Assembly (NCBI GenBank): GCA_933228895.1
Contig: OW121846.1
Coordinates: 112,733,054 to 112,797,053 of the forward strand
Source: Platycnemis pennipes
Lineage: Eukaryota > Arthropoda > Insecta > Odonata > Platycnemididae
Direction of reading: 5' to 3'
Length of the DNA stretch: 64,000 nt
Position numbers and translations under genes: made by a program. The notes under the pieces are model-generated. The model saw only the letters and a program-made list of their open reading frames with translations, was not told the origin of the DNA and made no database searches. Shown here one piece after another: positions 46,066 to 56,528 of the stretch; position 1 is the first letter of the stretch; each line of letters starts with the position of its first letter.

Positions 46066-46628
46066 CTGATAAAAATAAACTCCTCCGTGGTCGGTAGACG
46101 GAGGGTAAAAGAAGGGTAGTACCCTCCATGGTGGGTAGTTGCCCTCCGTTAACCCACGCTCTACACTCCGTGGAGGGTAAGGGAAGTGTAGCGTTACCCT
46201 TCCTCTACCCTTGCTGGGAACTCCTTCGCTTACCATCCATCCACCCTCCATTGAGGGTAAGGGAAGGACAGGTAGCATTACCCTTCCACTACCCTCGCTA
46301 GGAACTCCTTCCTTTACCATCCATCTACCCTCCATGGAGGGTAAGGAAAAGGTAGCACTACCCTTCCACTAACCTCGCTGGGAACTCCTTCGCTTACCAT
46401 CCATCTACCCTCCGTGGGTGGTAAGGGAAGGGTAGCACTACCCTTCTACCACCCTCGCTGGGAACTCCGTCGCATATCCTCCGCCTACCCACCCGCTTCC
46501 CTCCGTGGAGGGTAAGGGAAGGGTAGCGTTACACGTGGGGAACTCCTTCGCTGACCATCCATCTACCCTCCATGGAAGGTAAGGGAAGGGTAGCACTACC
46601 CTTCCCTTACCCTCGCTGGGAAGTCCTA
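46066..46628. repeat. 80-bp tandem repeat array with strong hairpins
   Basis: About 6-7 units of 78-84 bp. The marker CTCCTTCGCTTACCATCCAT recurs near 46221, 46305, 46385, 46465, 46543 and 46622. Each unit contains GGTAAGGGAAGGGTAG followed within 2-4 bp by its own complement CTACCCTTCC; the last is a perfect 13-bp-arm dyad at about 46579-46606. Much richer in GC than the surroundings. Translated frames here are by-products of the repeat. Confidence 0.85.
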
Positions 46629-46789
46629 TAACCCAAAACTCAAGAGAGGTAAAAAGACAAATATCTAAGTTTCACCTAACTTGAAACTCAAAACCTATCT
46701 ACGGTGTGTACATATTTTTATGCGTAAAAGGATGCATATGACTCACCCCATTCCGGACAATGCCCCTACTGAACACGAAATTTGGTATA

Positions 46790-46990
46790 CGCGTACTCGG
46801 GGCATAGAGAGTTTATACCGGTATATAGTATACCGCAGCAAACTCGTATACACAAAGTATGCGTGTGCCGGTATCCATTGTTCATATGTGTATCCATATA
46901 TACTTATACTCGGGACACACAGAGTGTATAACGGTATATAATATACCGTAGTGAACTCGTATACACAAGGAAAGCGTATACCATGTGTTC
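46790..46990. repeat. Two tandem copies of a ~117-bp palindrome-rich unit
   Basis: TACTCGGGGCATAGAGAGTT...AACTCGTATACACAA (46792-46906) is repeated at 46908-46990 (ATACTCGGGACACACAGAGT...AACTCGTATACACAA). Each copy holds the palindrome CGGTATATAGTATACCG or its variant. Confidence 0.75.
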
Positions 46991-47467
46991 ATATAATATT
47001 ATTGAGCAGAGAATGTTCGCTCACGGCATCACTGAAAATATACACATTTCTCTTAGGAATTGCTTGCTTAATAGTACCGTTTTTTTCGTAGATGAGGCTA
47101 TTGTCACTAATACTTCTCGCAAGGTTACGGGATTACGGATGAGATTTTTATGGCATTGTTAGCATCGTGCATCGAACTAACACATTCTGCAGTATTTTTT
47201 AATTAAAATTTAAAACTTGGGGGTAAATACATTCTAAAGTGCCCGTAATAACACGGACAAATTGCGTTTATGGACAATAACAGTAGGAATTGTATTTTTG
47301 TCAAAATGCCAGTGTTTTTAAGAAATGAAATCACACGGCTGAGGGCATTGGAGTCATCACCTAGGATTGCTCCTAGGTCGCCCACAGTTCCTAGCCGCGG
47401 TTACGAGCGCTACGTAACCTGTCACACTTCGTCATGATATGTCGTATGCTAAGAGGACAGTCGCAGG

Positions 47468-47868
47468 CAGTGGCGTAGCCAGGTATTTCGTTCGGGGGGG
47501 GGGCCGTGGGAAAATTTTTGAAAAACAGGGAAAAAAAACTAATTATAAGTAGAGGGGTTTTAACTAATTTTAAAACTTTTCATATTCGAAAAAACTTCAT
47601 TTTTCAATGTGACTGGAGTGCGAACTAGGCAGCAGACAGTCCACAGTCAAAACTCGGCCAGCTATACAAACACCGCCATTACACTACCCGAACGGCCGAG
47701 CCCTGACGTATCGTTTGATAATTTATTATTTACACAAAAGGACAAACCTTTACAACGGTATGATAATTTATTATTTGTAGACTTTTTCCTGCTCCATGCT
47801 TAATTTATTTTTTTATATGTCTTAATATTTCGGGGGGGGGTCCGGACCCCCCCCTCGCTATGCCACTG
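47468..47868. mobile_element. hAT-type MITE (401 bp), exact 8-bp duplications
   Basis: GTCGCAGG on both sides (47460-47467, 47869-47876). Ends CAGTGGCGTAGCCAGG and (reverse complement) CAGTGGCATAGCGAGG, followed at both ends by G or C homopolymer runs (GGGGGGGGGG / CCCCCCCC). Intact ends and duplication imply a recent insertion. The short open frame inside is not a transposase. Confidence 0.88.
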
Positions 47869-47876
47869 GTCGCAGG

Positions 47877-50800
47877 TCGCAGTCATCACAACGCGGTGGT
47901 ATTTTCTCCTCGGTAAAGATAAAGGTGTGAGCCCAAGGGCAGTGCCCTAGCCTTACTAGTAGTAGTCTTGTGATGACGACTTCCACTCGGCGATTCTTCC
48001 TGACGGACTTAGGCCACGTTTCTTTATGGTTTTTCAACGTTTACCCAGCAGATAAATATAATACGGTGTAAAATGAACGATCAAATAAATACAAATCTTA
48101 TTAACACTGGTCAAAAAGACAAGACAAACAAGAAAATGTATCTCGTGAACACATCAAGTCCGCAACGAAGAGAAAATAAATTTAAAACAATTTACATTAA
48201 TCGCCTTTCAAGCAAGCGCCTGGTGTACAACAAAGGGTGAAAGATTGCAATATCCTTAATTCACACTAAGCCGTGTTGCTAAAATATTTTCTTTCATTGC
48301 ATGTGAAGAGAATATCCAATTAAAGGATAAAGAAACAAAATTGTATTGAACCCTACATTATCAAAACCGAAGAAATATTATTAATTAATTTAATAAATGT
48401 ATTCAAAAATAATTATTGATTAATGTATTTTTACATTTACGTGTATTATTTTATAATAACAATATCATCACTTCATAACCGGACGCACGTAAATCGTATC
48501 ATAATGCGCACTTCACTCATAAAATATTTGCATGTTAATACCTTTGCTGAACTTGATCAGTCGTTCTGTTCGGCATCAGGAAATGTCATTAAATATAGAG
48601 CAGGTTATTTCACAATATTTAGGCAACTTGAAAAAAATATTTCACGGTTAACGAGGGAGGTATCGTAATAATCCTCTGCTGGTGAAGTTATGCTTTTCTG
48701 TGAATATTATTTCGTGTTTATAAGTTCATGGGAAGAAAAGGTTGCAGTAAAACAAATTGAATCAGACAAGTATTTCTTGTGGAAAAAACCAGGGTAAAGC
48801 TACGCAGTAAATATATGACCATTTAAGCGTTTACACGATTCCCTTGAATTCACCACTTCGTAACGAAAGCGAGTTGAAACAATTTTCCAATTTTTCATCA
48901 ATGCATTCTTCATGGTGAGTCAGTGACATCCGATACAACAAGACGGTGATTATTTTACGACACATTGATAATATTAATATATTATACACCTTAAACCAGC
49001 GGCAGATATAGAAGTTTTGGAAATAATAAGTCAAAGAGGAATCTCACTATAGTACAGTGGCCAGACGAGCACAATATGTGACGATGTCGAGGAGGCCACG
49101 GACTTTTAGTCAGTAAACAATACAAAGTTAATGACAGCTCTTAATCTGGACAAAGCAGCCCCGGAAAAGCTTGATCGGGAAACCAGGGAGTAGGTTGCAA
49201 AGTAGATTTGGTTTGCTGATAGGTTGACCGCGTCAACATTTGGGCGAATATGCAATTTACGGAACACGGCGCCAAAAGACAAAGAGGTGGATAATAAACT
49301 GTTCCCTTCTTTGAATCGAAATAAGGTGATTGAATAGGGGGACATCGGCGAGAAGGTTCTGATTACGGACAGCGAGAAGAGGAGCAGAAATCGAGTTTTC
49401 TCCGCAGATCTATTCGTCGGGGAAGAGGGGCCATACATCTATCCCAGGATAAGTAAAGAAATAAATAAATAAAAATAAATAAATAGACGAAAATTTGCCT
49501 TTTCTGGCAGCTTCTCCAGAGTGATTAATCTCCTATGGAGATGGGATAATGGATATGACGTTCTCCTTTACATGCAGAGGGTACTCCTGAGAAAGGAATC
49601 CATACAAAAGAATAATATTTATGAAGAAAAAACGTGGAAAATTTCGTTACCTGGGAAAAAAGTATGCCCTTTTCATACAGGGACAATAGAAAACTACTAA
49701 ACTATATATAAAATAAGTGTTCGAAAGCAACATGATGGACAAGTTAAAAAATTTTATTTCAATATTCCTCGATCAAAAATGTCAGCAAAGACCAAGCTAA
49801 TAATTATTCCAAACTACTGTTAAATCCAATTCCTATTTATTTTGACAAAATGTCGTTTTCTCATGAAATTCATATTTAGTTAACCTATCATTTTTAGGAG
49901 AAATAAAACTCAACAGTGTGAGAAAAAATGGTGAATGAAATCGCTAAAAGAAACCGCATGGCTTTGGGAATCTCATGTAATGCTTTTATTGACTTGATTC
50001 ATGTTATTAGTGGGTACTCAAATAGGAAGTGAAATGGCTCCGGGGTATCTTTTAGATTAGTGGCTTCCCATGCCAAGGACACAGGTTCGAGAAAAGCAAA
50101 CAGTACTTTCGAATCCAGGGATAATGAACGTACCTACAAAGAGGAAGTTATCCTCCTTTGGAGAGATTTTTGCAATATGAACGCGGTTCATCCTTAATGC
50201 GTTCGTTCCATGTTTCCATTGCATCCTCGATGACACATGCTTCCGTCTTCACTTCTCACATCTTTGAGGTCCGTTTCATGGATGTAAACTAAAGGGATAT
50301 GAATTCATATTTTTACTTAACTTGATGTAAGAACGTGATTATTATTAAACAACCTCACACTTCTACAGCTAATCATATTATTAAAACTGGTTTTGGATGC
50401 TACGCTGTTTTCAATTATAGTTTCCAAGAAGTGATCGACTACCTTAATTGGTTGCACTCTAAATAACAGTGAAAGAACGGAATTTACTTCATCTTCAAAA
50501 TTATTTGAAAGCTGGAAATTAATTTATGTTAATGATTATTATTATTAGACAGACGTTAGTGCGTTATTGTTCGTAGGTAGCGATATAGGTCCGTTGCATG
50601 TGATCCCTTACCAATCGATCTTTTGTAGACTGTTGACCACATACTTTACGAGGAAAATATTACTATGAAAATTTAATAGGGAAGCTGTAATTTTAAAACT
50701 TAACCTGGTCACCTGTGACACATAGTGTTTTCATATTTGGCATGCATATGCATAGCACTGCCACATTGATCTGACATTTTGGGTTGAAGCTGAGACGATA

Positions 50801-51690
50801 AGCAATAATAGAAAGTTCTCTATGTGGTGGGTATCTAGAGAATTTGATCATTGGAAAGGTAGATGCGCCAGGAAGTACCTGGAGATGCTGGAGGAAGTTT
50901 CGAGACCGTTTTGGTGCATTGTACATGTGAATAAGAGGAAACGCTTTCAGAATTCTGAAAGCGTCTGCCTTAAGGGTGCTCCCTAGTTGCCTCTAAAAGC
51001 CCGTTGCAGATGCTTAAGATGAACGCGACTACGACTTTATCGTAGCTGCTGGTATTTTGAAAAATGTTCCCATTGTAGCAAAAGAATTGCTTTTTTGCGT
51101 AAATGGAATGGATTTTTTATTGGTTTATTTGTTAGTTTATAAAAAATAGCCAAACTTTCCATTTTTGTCCCTTTTTAGTCGCTATTTGCGAAGCCTAGAA
51201 TAGGAACAGAGGATTTTGCTTCCACTCTAGAGAAAGCTTGATCCTTCATCTACACATTCAAACAACAACTTTTGATGCTATTTCTATAGCTAGGTCATAA
51301 TAGTAAACCCTGTGGAGCATGTTTTGCGTTTTTAAACTCGTTGTGCGCTGAAGTTCCGACCGATGATTTCTTTCTTAGCGGTCTACCCCCACTCCTTCCC
51401 TAAGGCGTTCCACCCCTCTTGTTTACGAAACTCCAGATGTGTTAGGTCTGTGAGAGAGCGCGAGGGTTCTAGAGCGGTGTCAGGTTACCTCTTCGTAGAT
51501 AACACCCCCCCAGCTGAGTCGACGAGGAGCCGAGGAATTCTTTCTGGCAGTCGTGGACATTGGAAAGCATATTTCGATGACGGCTCATAAGTTTAATATG
51601 GCAAATTCGCGAATATGTGGAAATGTTATTACTACACGTATTAAATAAAGATTCTCCACGAGAAATGGATTGGAAACGGCATGGTTACTT
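47877..51690. other. Intergenic sequence, no supported gene
   Basis: An (AAATA)n tract at 49455-49490 could be a retroelement tail on the plus strand, but no LINE or SINE body was recognised upstream. The minus frame at 49106-49438 has no family features. The stretch 51360-51600 is GC-richer and may be the upstream part of the Mutator-like element. Confidence 0.35.
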
Positions 51691-53013
51691 ATCACGTTTA
51701 TCACACGTATCATTTATGTCAGTGAAGAGCACGTGATTCATGAAGACAATTCATCGGGTCATTATTTTAACATTTTCAGCTATAAAAAATTACCGAACTG
51801 AATTACCGGTCACCAATATGATATGTATAGGGCTAGGTTACGCCCGAATGGCGGAAATGAGTACAACTTTTAACGTTCCGCACATGGCCAGCCAAACATT
51901 CCCGAATAAGCAAGTCGACATCGCTCCTGCCATACATGGTGTTGCTTGGGAGGAGATGAAGAAAGCGGCTATGGATGAAAGTGAATTTGCGATCAAAGCA
52001 GGGAAGTGGATTAAGATGGTACACCTTTGATAACGGTGGTGTGTGACGGATCATGGGAAAAAGATCATACCGCACAAACTACACATATATAGGTATACCT
52101 AACTCTTTGTCAGGAGTGGTACATATATTGTTCTTGGACGCCAAATCGGTCGCTATTAATGCAAACACATTTTCAGGCTTACGTTGTGGGATTTATAACT
52201 AAAAAAGTAACATTTATTGGAGTAAGAAATAAGTACTGCAGTATGTACGCAAGCAAGTTCAAAAGACCCTACGAATAATGAAAGGCCTCACACATGTTTT
52301 AAGAACTGTAGTTCTTCTTATACGGCAATGGAAGCAGATACCATAGTAGAAGGTTTCAAAACAGTGTTAAAATGTATAATTTTAAGTGCTATACACTCAT
52401 AGGTAAGAAGTACTCTAGTATGTGTCAAGTTTTCAAGAAGACGACTATGTATATGCTCCACTAAATTCAATAATTTTTTAAGGCGATGCAGATACTAGCA
52501 TCATGCAAAGACTTGTATTGCCATACGGTGTAGACCTTCCTGTTCTAAAGGTGGAATGCTCGAACCATTTGCTTCGAAATACTGCAACCGCATCGGAGAT
52601 GTAGTAAGGAAAACGAATAACTGGAAATGCCATGCACCAGTAACTATTAGGAAAAATATTGGAGACAACTTACATCGGTTAAGGAATGCGGTACCTTCTG
52701 CCATAAAATTTAGAAAGAGTACGTTAACTGCTGACCCCAAGGAGCTACAGAAAGACATTACGAATGGCCCCCGGCTTGTTTTCGAGGATCATAGCAAATG
52801 TGCGGCGTACTTTTGTCGTGGACCAAAGTCTCATGAGGAGAACCGTGTGCCTCTGTTGATGAACTTTGGGGTATGGGACGATATCATGTCAGTAGATAAA
52901 CTCCTGGGCCAACCAAACTCCCAGCTTTATCCTGGACGTAACCAACAATCAAGAATAATCCTTCAACTCATGTGTGGCAAAATGTAGGAGGGAAAAGAGT
53001 AAATTTCGCTTTC

Positions 53014-53764
53014 ATCTACATCTACATAATACCCTGCAAACCACCACAAGGGTGTGTGGCAGGGGGTCATTTCTCACCAAACATACACTACATATCATGC
53101 ATAAAAAAGGAATAGTATTAATATAGTAGTCAGAACTACACTATTTAAAAAAGATAGAAATTGCAGAGCAAACATGCAAAAACATTCTGTTAGTAGTTGA
53201 ATGAGAAGCAGTAACTTTGTAATTCCACATGTATTTATTGCAAACGACCTAGGTTTCGACGTAGCACGTCGCACGTCATCATCAGGTGACAACACCTTCT
53301 CATCACCAAGTTACTGCTTCTCATTCAATATGCTAAGCAAATTCCATGAAGTCACGCCTGAAACAACGGAATTCTGTTAGTAGGGTTAGCTTTAAGTACT
53401 CATACCAACATGCAGCTACCAACGCTATTCATTGCTACTCTACGATAGGACATATTTACCGTTATTCGTATCTCTAATTGTACGAGGGAAAAAAGGCATT
53501 TTGAATCGGTCAGTTCGGCAATCAATTTCTCTAATTTAATGATTATGGTCCAGTCTGCCATAGTAAGTTGGGGTTCGTAAAATATTCTTAACATCATCAC
53601 TGAAAATATTGCCTTGGAATTTGTTTAAGAGATTAAGTCTAAATTTCAACCTGCGATCTGACAATGATTCCCATTTCAATTCAATTAATAGACTGGTGAC
53701 GCTAATATAATTATCGTATCGTCCCTTTACAAATCTTGCCGATCTTCGCTGCACACGTTTAAGC
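53014..53764 (-). mobile_element. 5'-truncated LINE fragment inserted in the Mutator-like gene
   Basis: On the minus strand, MQRRSARFVKGRYDNYISVT, SLLIELKWESLSDRRLKFRL and, after one stop, RTDRFKMPFFPRTIRDTN are the conserved end of a non-LTR retrotransposon reverse transcriptase ORF. The 3' end carries GTGTGTGGTGGTTTGCAGGG and a TGTAGATGTAGAT short repeat at 53014-53030. Removing it joins KRVNFAF to SYQTRCEV of the host gene. It is itself interrupted at 53197-53370. Confidence 0.78.
53197..53370 (-). mobile_element. 174-bp hammerhead-like insert with 13-bp target duplication (retrozyme candidate)
   Basis: ATTCTGTTAGTAG occurs immediately on both sides (53184-53196, 53371-53383), so this is a discrete insertion in the LINE. 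Inside, a 20-bp inverted repeat (TTGAATGAGAAGCAGTAACT at 53197 and its complement ending near 53327) encloses, on the minus strand, CTGATGA (53285-53279), stem GACGT...ACGTC, GAAACC, TAGGTC. This is the order of a hammerhead core with a very short stem III. No coding sequence. Size, hammerhead-like core and duplication resemble small retrozymes mobilised by Penelope-like elements; that role is inference. Confidence 0.55.
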
Positions 53765-54807
53765 GGGGGTCATATCAAACTAGGTGTGAAGTGGCCGCTT
53801 CAGCCTTCAATGCGGGACCAGATGTTCATACATTGATACACAGCAGCATCACAAACAAGAGTCCAGGATTTTTTACGAAAATATTCAAACTGGGCTCCGA
53901 AAAAAGGCAGAGATGCGAAAAAAGGCAGACATGCGAGCAAAGCGACGTCTTGAATGTAAAGGACAATTGGAACAACCTGCCCAGCATTATGGCCTGCATG
54001 GCCCACAAAATATCGAGAAGGAGTTTGAAATCGACTTAACTGTGAGATATGATTTCCTAAATTCCCTGAAATTAGGCGAGGAGCAAACAAGACAACTGGA
54101 AGCATCTACCAAAACTCAACGCCTCTGTCAAACATGGCATGTTTCGCGGAGAAAAAGGCTCACCGCCTCTACCTTTGCTCGAGTTTGTAAATTAAGAGCA
54201 GGAACCTCTCGGGAGAAGACTGTTCAGTCTTTACTCTACCCATCTTTTCGCGGAAATAAAGACACCGACTATGGAATTGCGGGTGAGGCATTGGCGACAG
54301 CGGAGTACGAGAGATTCAGGGGCAATACGGTTAACCCATCAGGGCGTTTTGTCGATAGGAGGACCTCCTACATAGCAGCAACGCCAGATGGCGTCCTGTC
54401 AGATGTCGAGGTGAAATGTCCATACGTATGCATGGATGCGCATCCAACGCATGCTGTCTCTCAAAAGAAATTAGCATCTTGTGAGATTATAGACGGCGAA
54501 GCTGCTCTGAAAGTAAAGAGTGATTATTTTTACTAGATCCAAGGTCAACTCCATATCACGGAGAAGAAATACTGCCACCTTATTCTTTGGAGCCAGTTAG
54601 GTATGGCAGTTTTGCGATTGACAGAGATTATGACTTCTGGTCAAAATATATGGAGGATAAGTTTTAAAAATTTTACAAGGACAGCCTTTTGCCAGAAATT
54701 CTACATCACATTTAAAAGCTGTTGAACGAGAGTTTGATGGTGACGTGGGAGAATAATACTTACCCTGACACTCATTGAAAAACCATTCCATTTCCCTTTG
54801 AGACCTA

Positions 54808-56526
54808 CTGTCGTGGAAAAAAGTCATGACACTCGAGTTTACAAGTCAATGACAGTTGTACCCGTAGTCCCACATGAAAACAAGTTATATCAAAAATTAG
54901 CAAATTTAATTCTGCGTTTAACCGTGGAAAGTGAACATTTTTATTTTAACTTGTTAAAATTTTATTGTCTGTGAAACAAAAAAAGTGCCGGTTTTTTCAC
55001 CGTTTTAAACGGAATGCTCACTTTAAAAATGCATAACTTTTAAAGTATTCATTGGATCGTAACCAAACTTTAATAAAACATAACGGAACTTGTTGTTAAT
55101 GTATGTACAAAGTTTTAAGATAATCGAAGTTTAAATAAAATTGTTCTTGTAAATTTTGTGAAACAACTTTTTCTCAGTACTGCGTGGTCATATCGATACG
55201 AATCTTGTCCTGTCATGGAGCTTATGGTAATACAAGGCTAATCGGTTTTCGATATTTAGAATTTATTTAGTTGTTTATTTTATGTGCGCTTACATTTAAT
55301 TCGATGTTTCCAACAGCAAGAGGCGTGAAGCGAACGAGAGGAAACGGAGGCATGACCTTGGAATTCCGTGCGACGTTGCCGCGTTCGACACCTCTGTTGC
55401 CATCGGACACCATTTGTTGCATTGTAACTTAAAAAGGTAGAATTCTTTTCTTTCGAAAGAAAATTAACTCCTTTCCATCTCCTTTTCTCATGAAGGCTTT
55501 GGACCTCCAATGGCAGGTTTAAAATTGGGTTGCTAGCTAATAAGCTGTTGTCATTATATTACATTGTGATGCTTACATTGTGCTGATGGCGAGGCCGAAT
55601 GACCCGCTTTGTCTCAGCGATGAATCATTTGTATTTGTATGTCTGACCCGTCTGACCCTACACTCATTCTGTCGCCGATTTTCTTTGGATTAACATCTGA
55701 CAGTATGCCTGCTAAACCATTGACGGAGGGCGAGTTTGCCATGGTTGCTAGTGCGATTTGTTCTTTTAGAAGCGAGAGTGAAAAGATTAATGATAAGAGG
55801 TATCCGGTCTATCATAATGTGTCCGAGTGTGTTGGAAGATCGTTATCGACGGTGAAGAGATGTGCCACTACAATGAAAGAAAATCTTTTTAAGTTACAAT
55901 GCAACAAAAATGTATGGATTCTGCACATGGAGCACGGGGATGGTGTCGAACGTGGCAACGTTGCACGGAATTCGAAGGCCATGCGTCCGTTTCCTCTCGT
56001 TCGCTTCACACCTCTTGCTGTTGGAAACATCGGATTAAATGTAAGCGCACATAAAATAAACAACTAAATAAATTCTAAATATCGAAAACCGATTAGCCTT
56101 GTATTACCATAAGCTCCATGACAGGACAAGATTCGTATCGATATGACCACGCAGTACTGAGAAAAAGTTGTTTCACAAAATTTACAAGAACAATTTTATT
56201 TAAACTTCGATTATCTTAAAACTTTGTACATACATTAACAACAAGTTCCGTTATGTTGTATTAAAGTTTGGTTACGATTCAATGAATACTTTAAAAGTTA
56301 TGCATTTTTAAAGTGAGCATTCCGTTTAAAACGGTGAAAAAACCGGCACTTTTTTTGTTTCACAGACAATAAAATTTTAACAAGTTAAAATAAAAATGTT
56401 CACTTTCCACGGTTAAACGCAGAATTAAATTTTCTAATTTTTGATATAACTTGTTTTCATGTGGGACTACGGGTACAACTGTCATTGACTTGTAAACTCG
56501 AGTGTCATGACTTTTTTCCACGACAG
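54808..56526. mobile_element. 1.72-kb element with ~635-bp inverted arms, TA duplication
   Basis: Arms 54808-55437 and 55886-56526 are almost identical reverse complements, starting CTGTCGTGGAAAAAAGTCAT, with TA at both outer edges (54806-54807, 56527-56528). Arm identity is highest in the outer 550 bp and drops near the coding end (55320-55430 versus 55890-56030). The middle of about 450 bp holds the start of an open frame. The TA duplication points to the Tc1/mariner/pogo group; the exceptional arm length is unusual for it. Confidence 0.82.
55639..56067 (+). CDS. Open frame in the centre of the long-inverted-repeat element, 142 aa, function unknown
   Basis: Starts GTATGTCTGACCCG and runs 142 codons into the right arm. 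Residues about 30-85 (TEGEFAMVASAICSFRSESE, YPVYHNVSECVGRSLSTVKR) look like a DNA-binding HTH (alternation and GRSLSTVKR recognition-helix-like end), as in the N-terminal part of some transposases. The second half lies in the arm, so its complement is also present at 55280-55510. I cannot name a family. It may be a transposase N-terminus retained by a non-autonomous element. Confidence 0.35.
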   Translation: MSDPSDPTLILSPIFFGLTSDSMPAKPLTEGEFAMVASAICSFRSESEKINDKRYPVYHNVSECVGRSLSTVKRCATTMKENLFKLQCNKNVWILHMEHGDGVERGNVARNSKAMRPFPLVRFTPLAVGNIGLNVSAHKINN

Positions 56527-56528
56527 TA

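Larger units (their letters stand above)
51740..54790 (+). pseudogene. Mutator-like transposase with YqaJ-type nuclease domain, broken
   Basis: Pieces in order: VPHMASQTFPNKQVDIAPAI (51870), DGSWEKRSYRTNYT (52047), LSGVVHILFL (52110), MEADTIVEGFKT (52330), YGVDLPVLKVECSNHLLRN (52520), then the open stretch 52556-52987 (NRIGDVVRKT ... DITNGPRLVFEDHSKCAAYF) and VGGKRVNFAF (52985-53013). A LINE fragment interrupts here. Coding resumes at 53765 with SYQTRCEVAASAFNAG, SPGFFTKIFK and, after a slip, the open frame 53913-54536 with RLTASTFARVCKLR, GIAGEALATAEYERF, AATPDGVLSDVEVKCP, KVKSDYFY, stop (TAG), IQGQLHITEKKYC. The YqaJ/exonuclease motifs GxxxE, PDG and E-V-K are intact. This protein type (Mutator-like transposase plus viral-recombinase-like nuclease) is multicopy in insects. 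Confidence 0.7.

Noticed and set aside
46060..46335. Repetitive 91-residue frame
   Set aside because: Product of translating the 80-bp tandem repeat.
46066..46990. CRISPR-like array
   Set aside because: Repeat units are contiguous and 80-117 bp with no unique spacers, and the genome is eukaryotic.
49106..49438. 110-codon minus-strand frame
   Set aside because: No recognisable domain; borders an AAATA tract, likely repeat-derived or chance.
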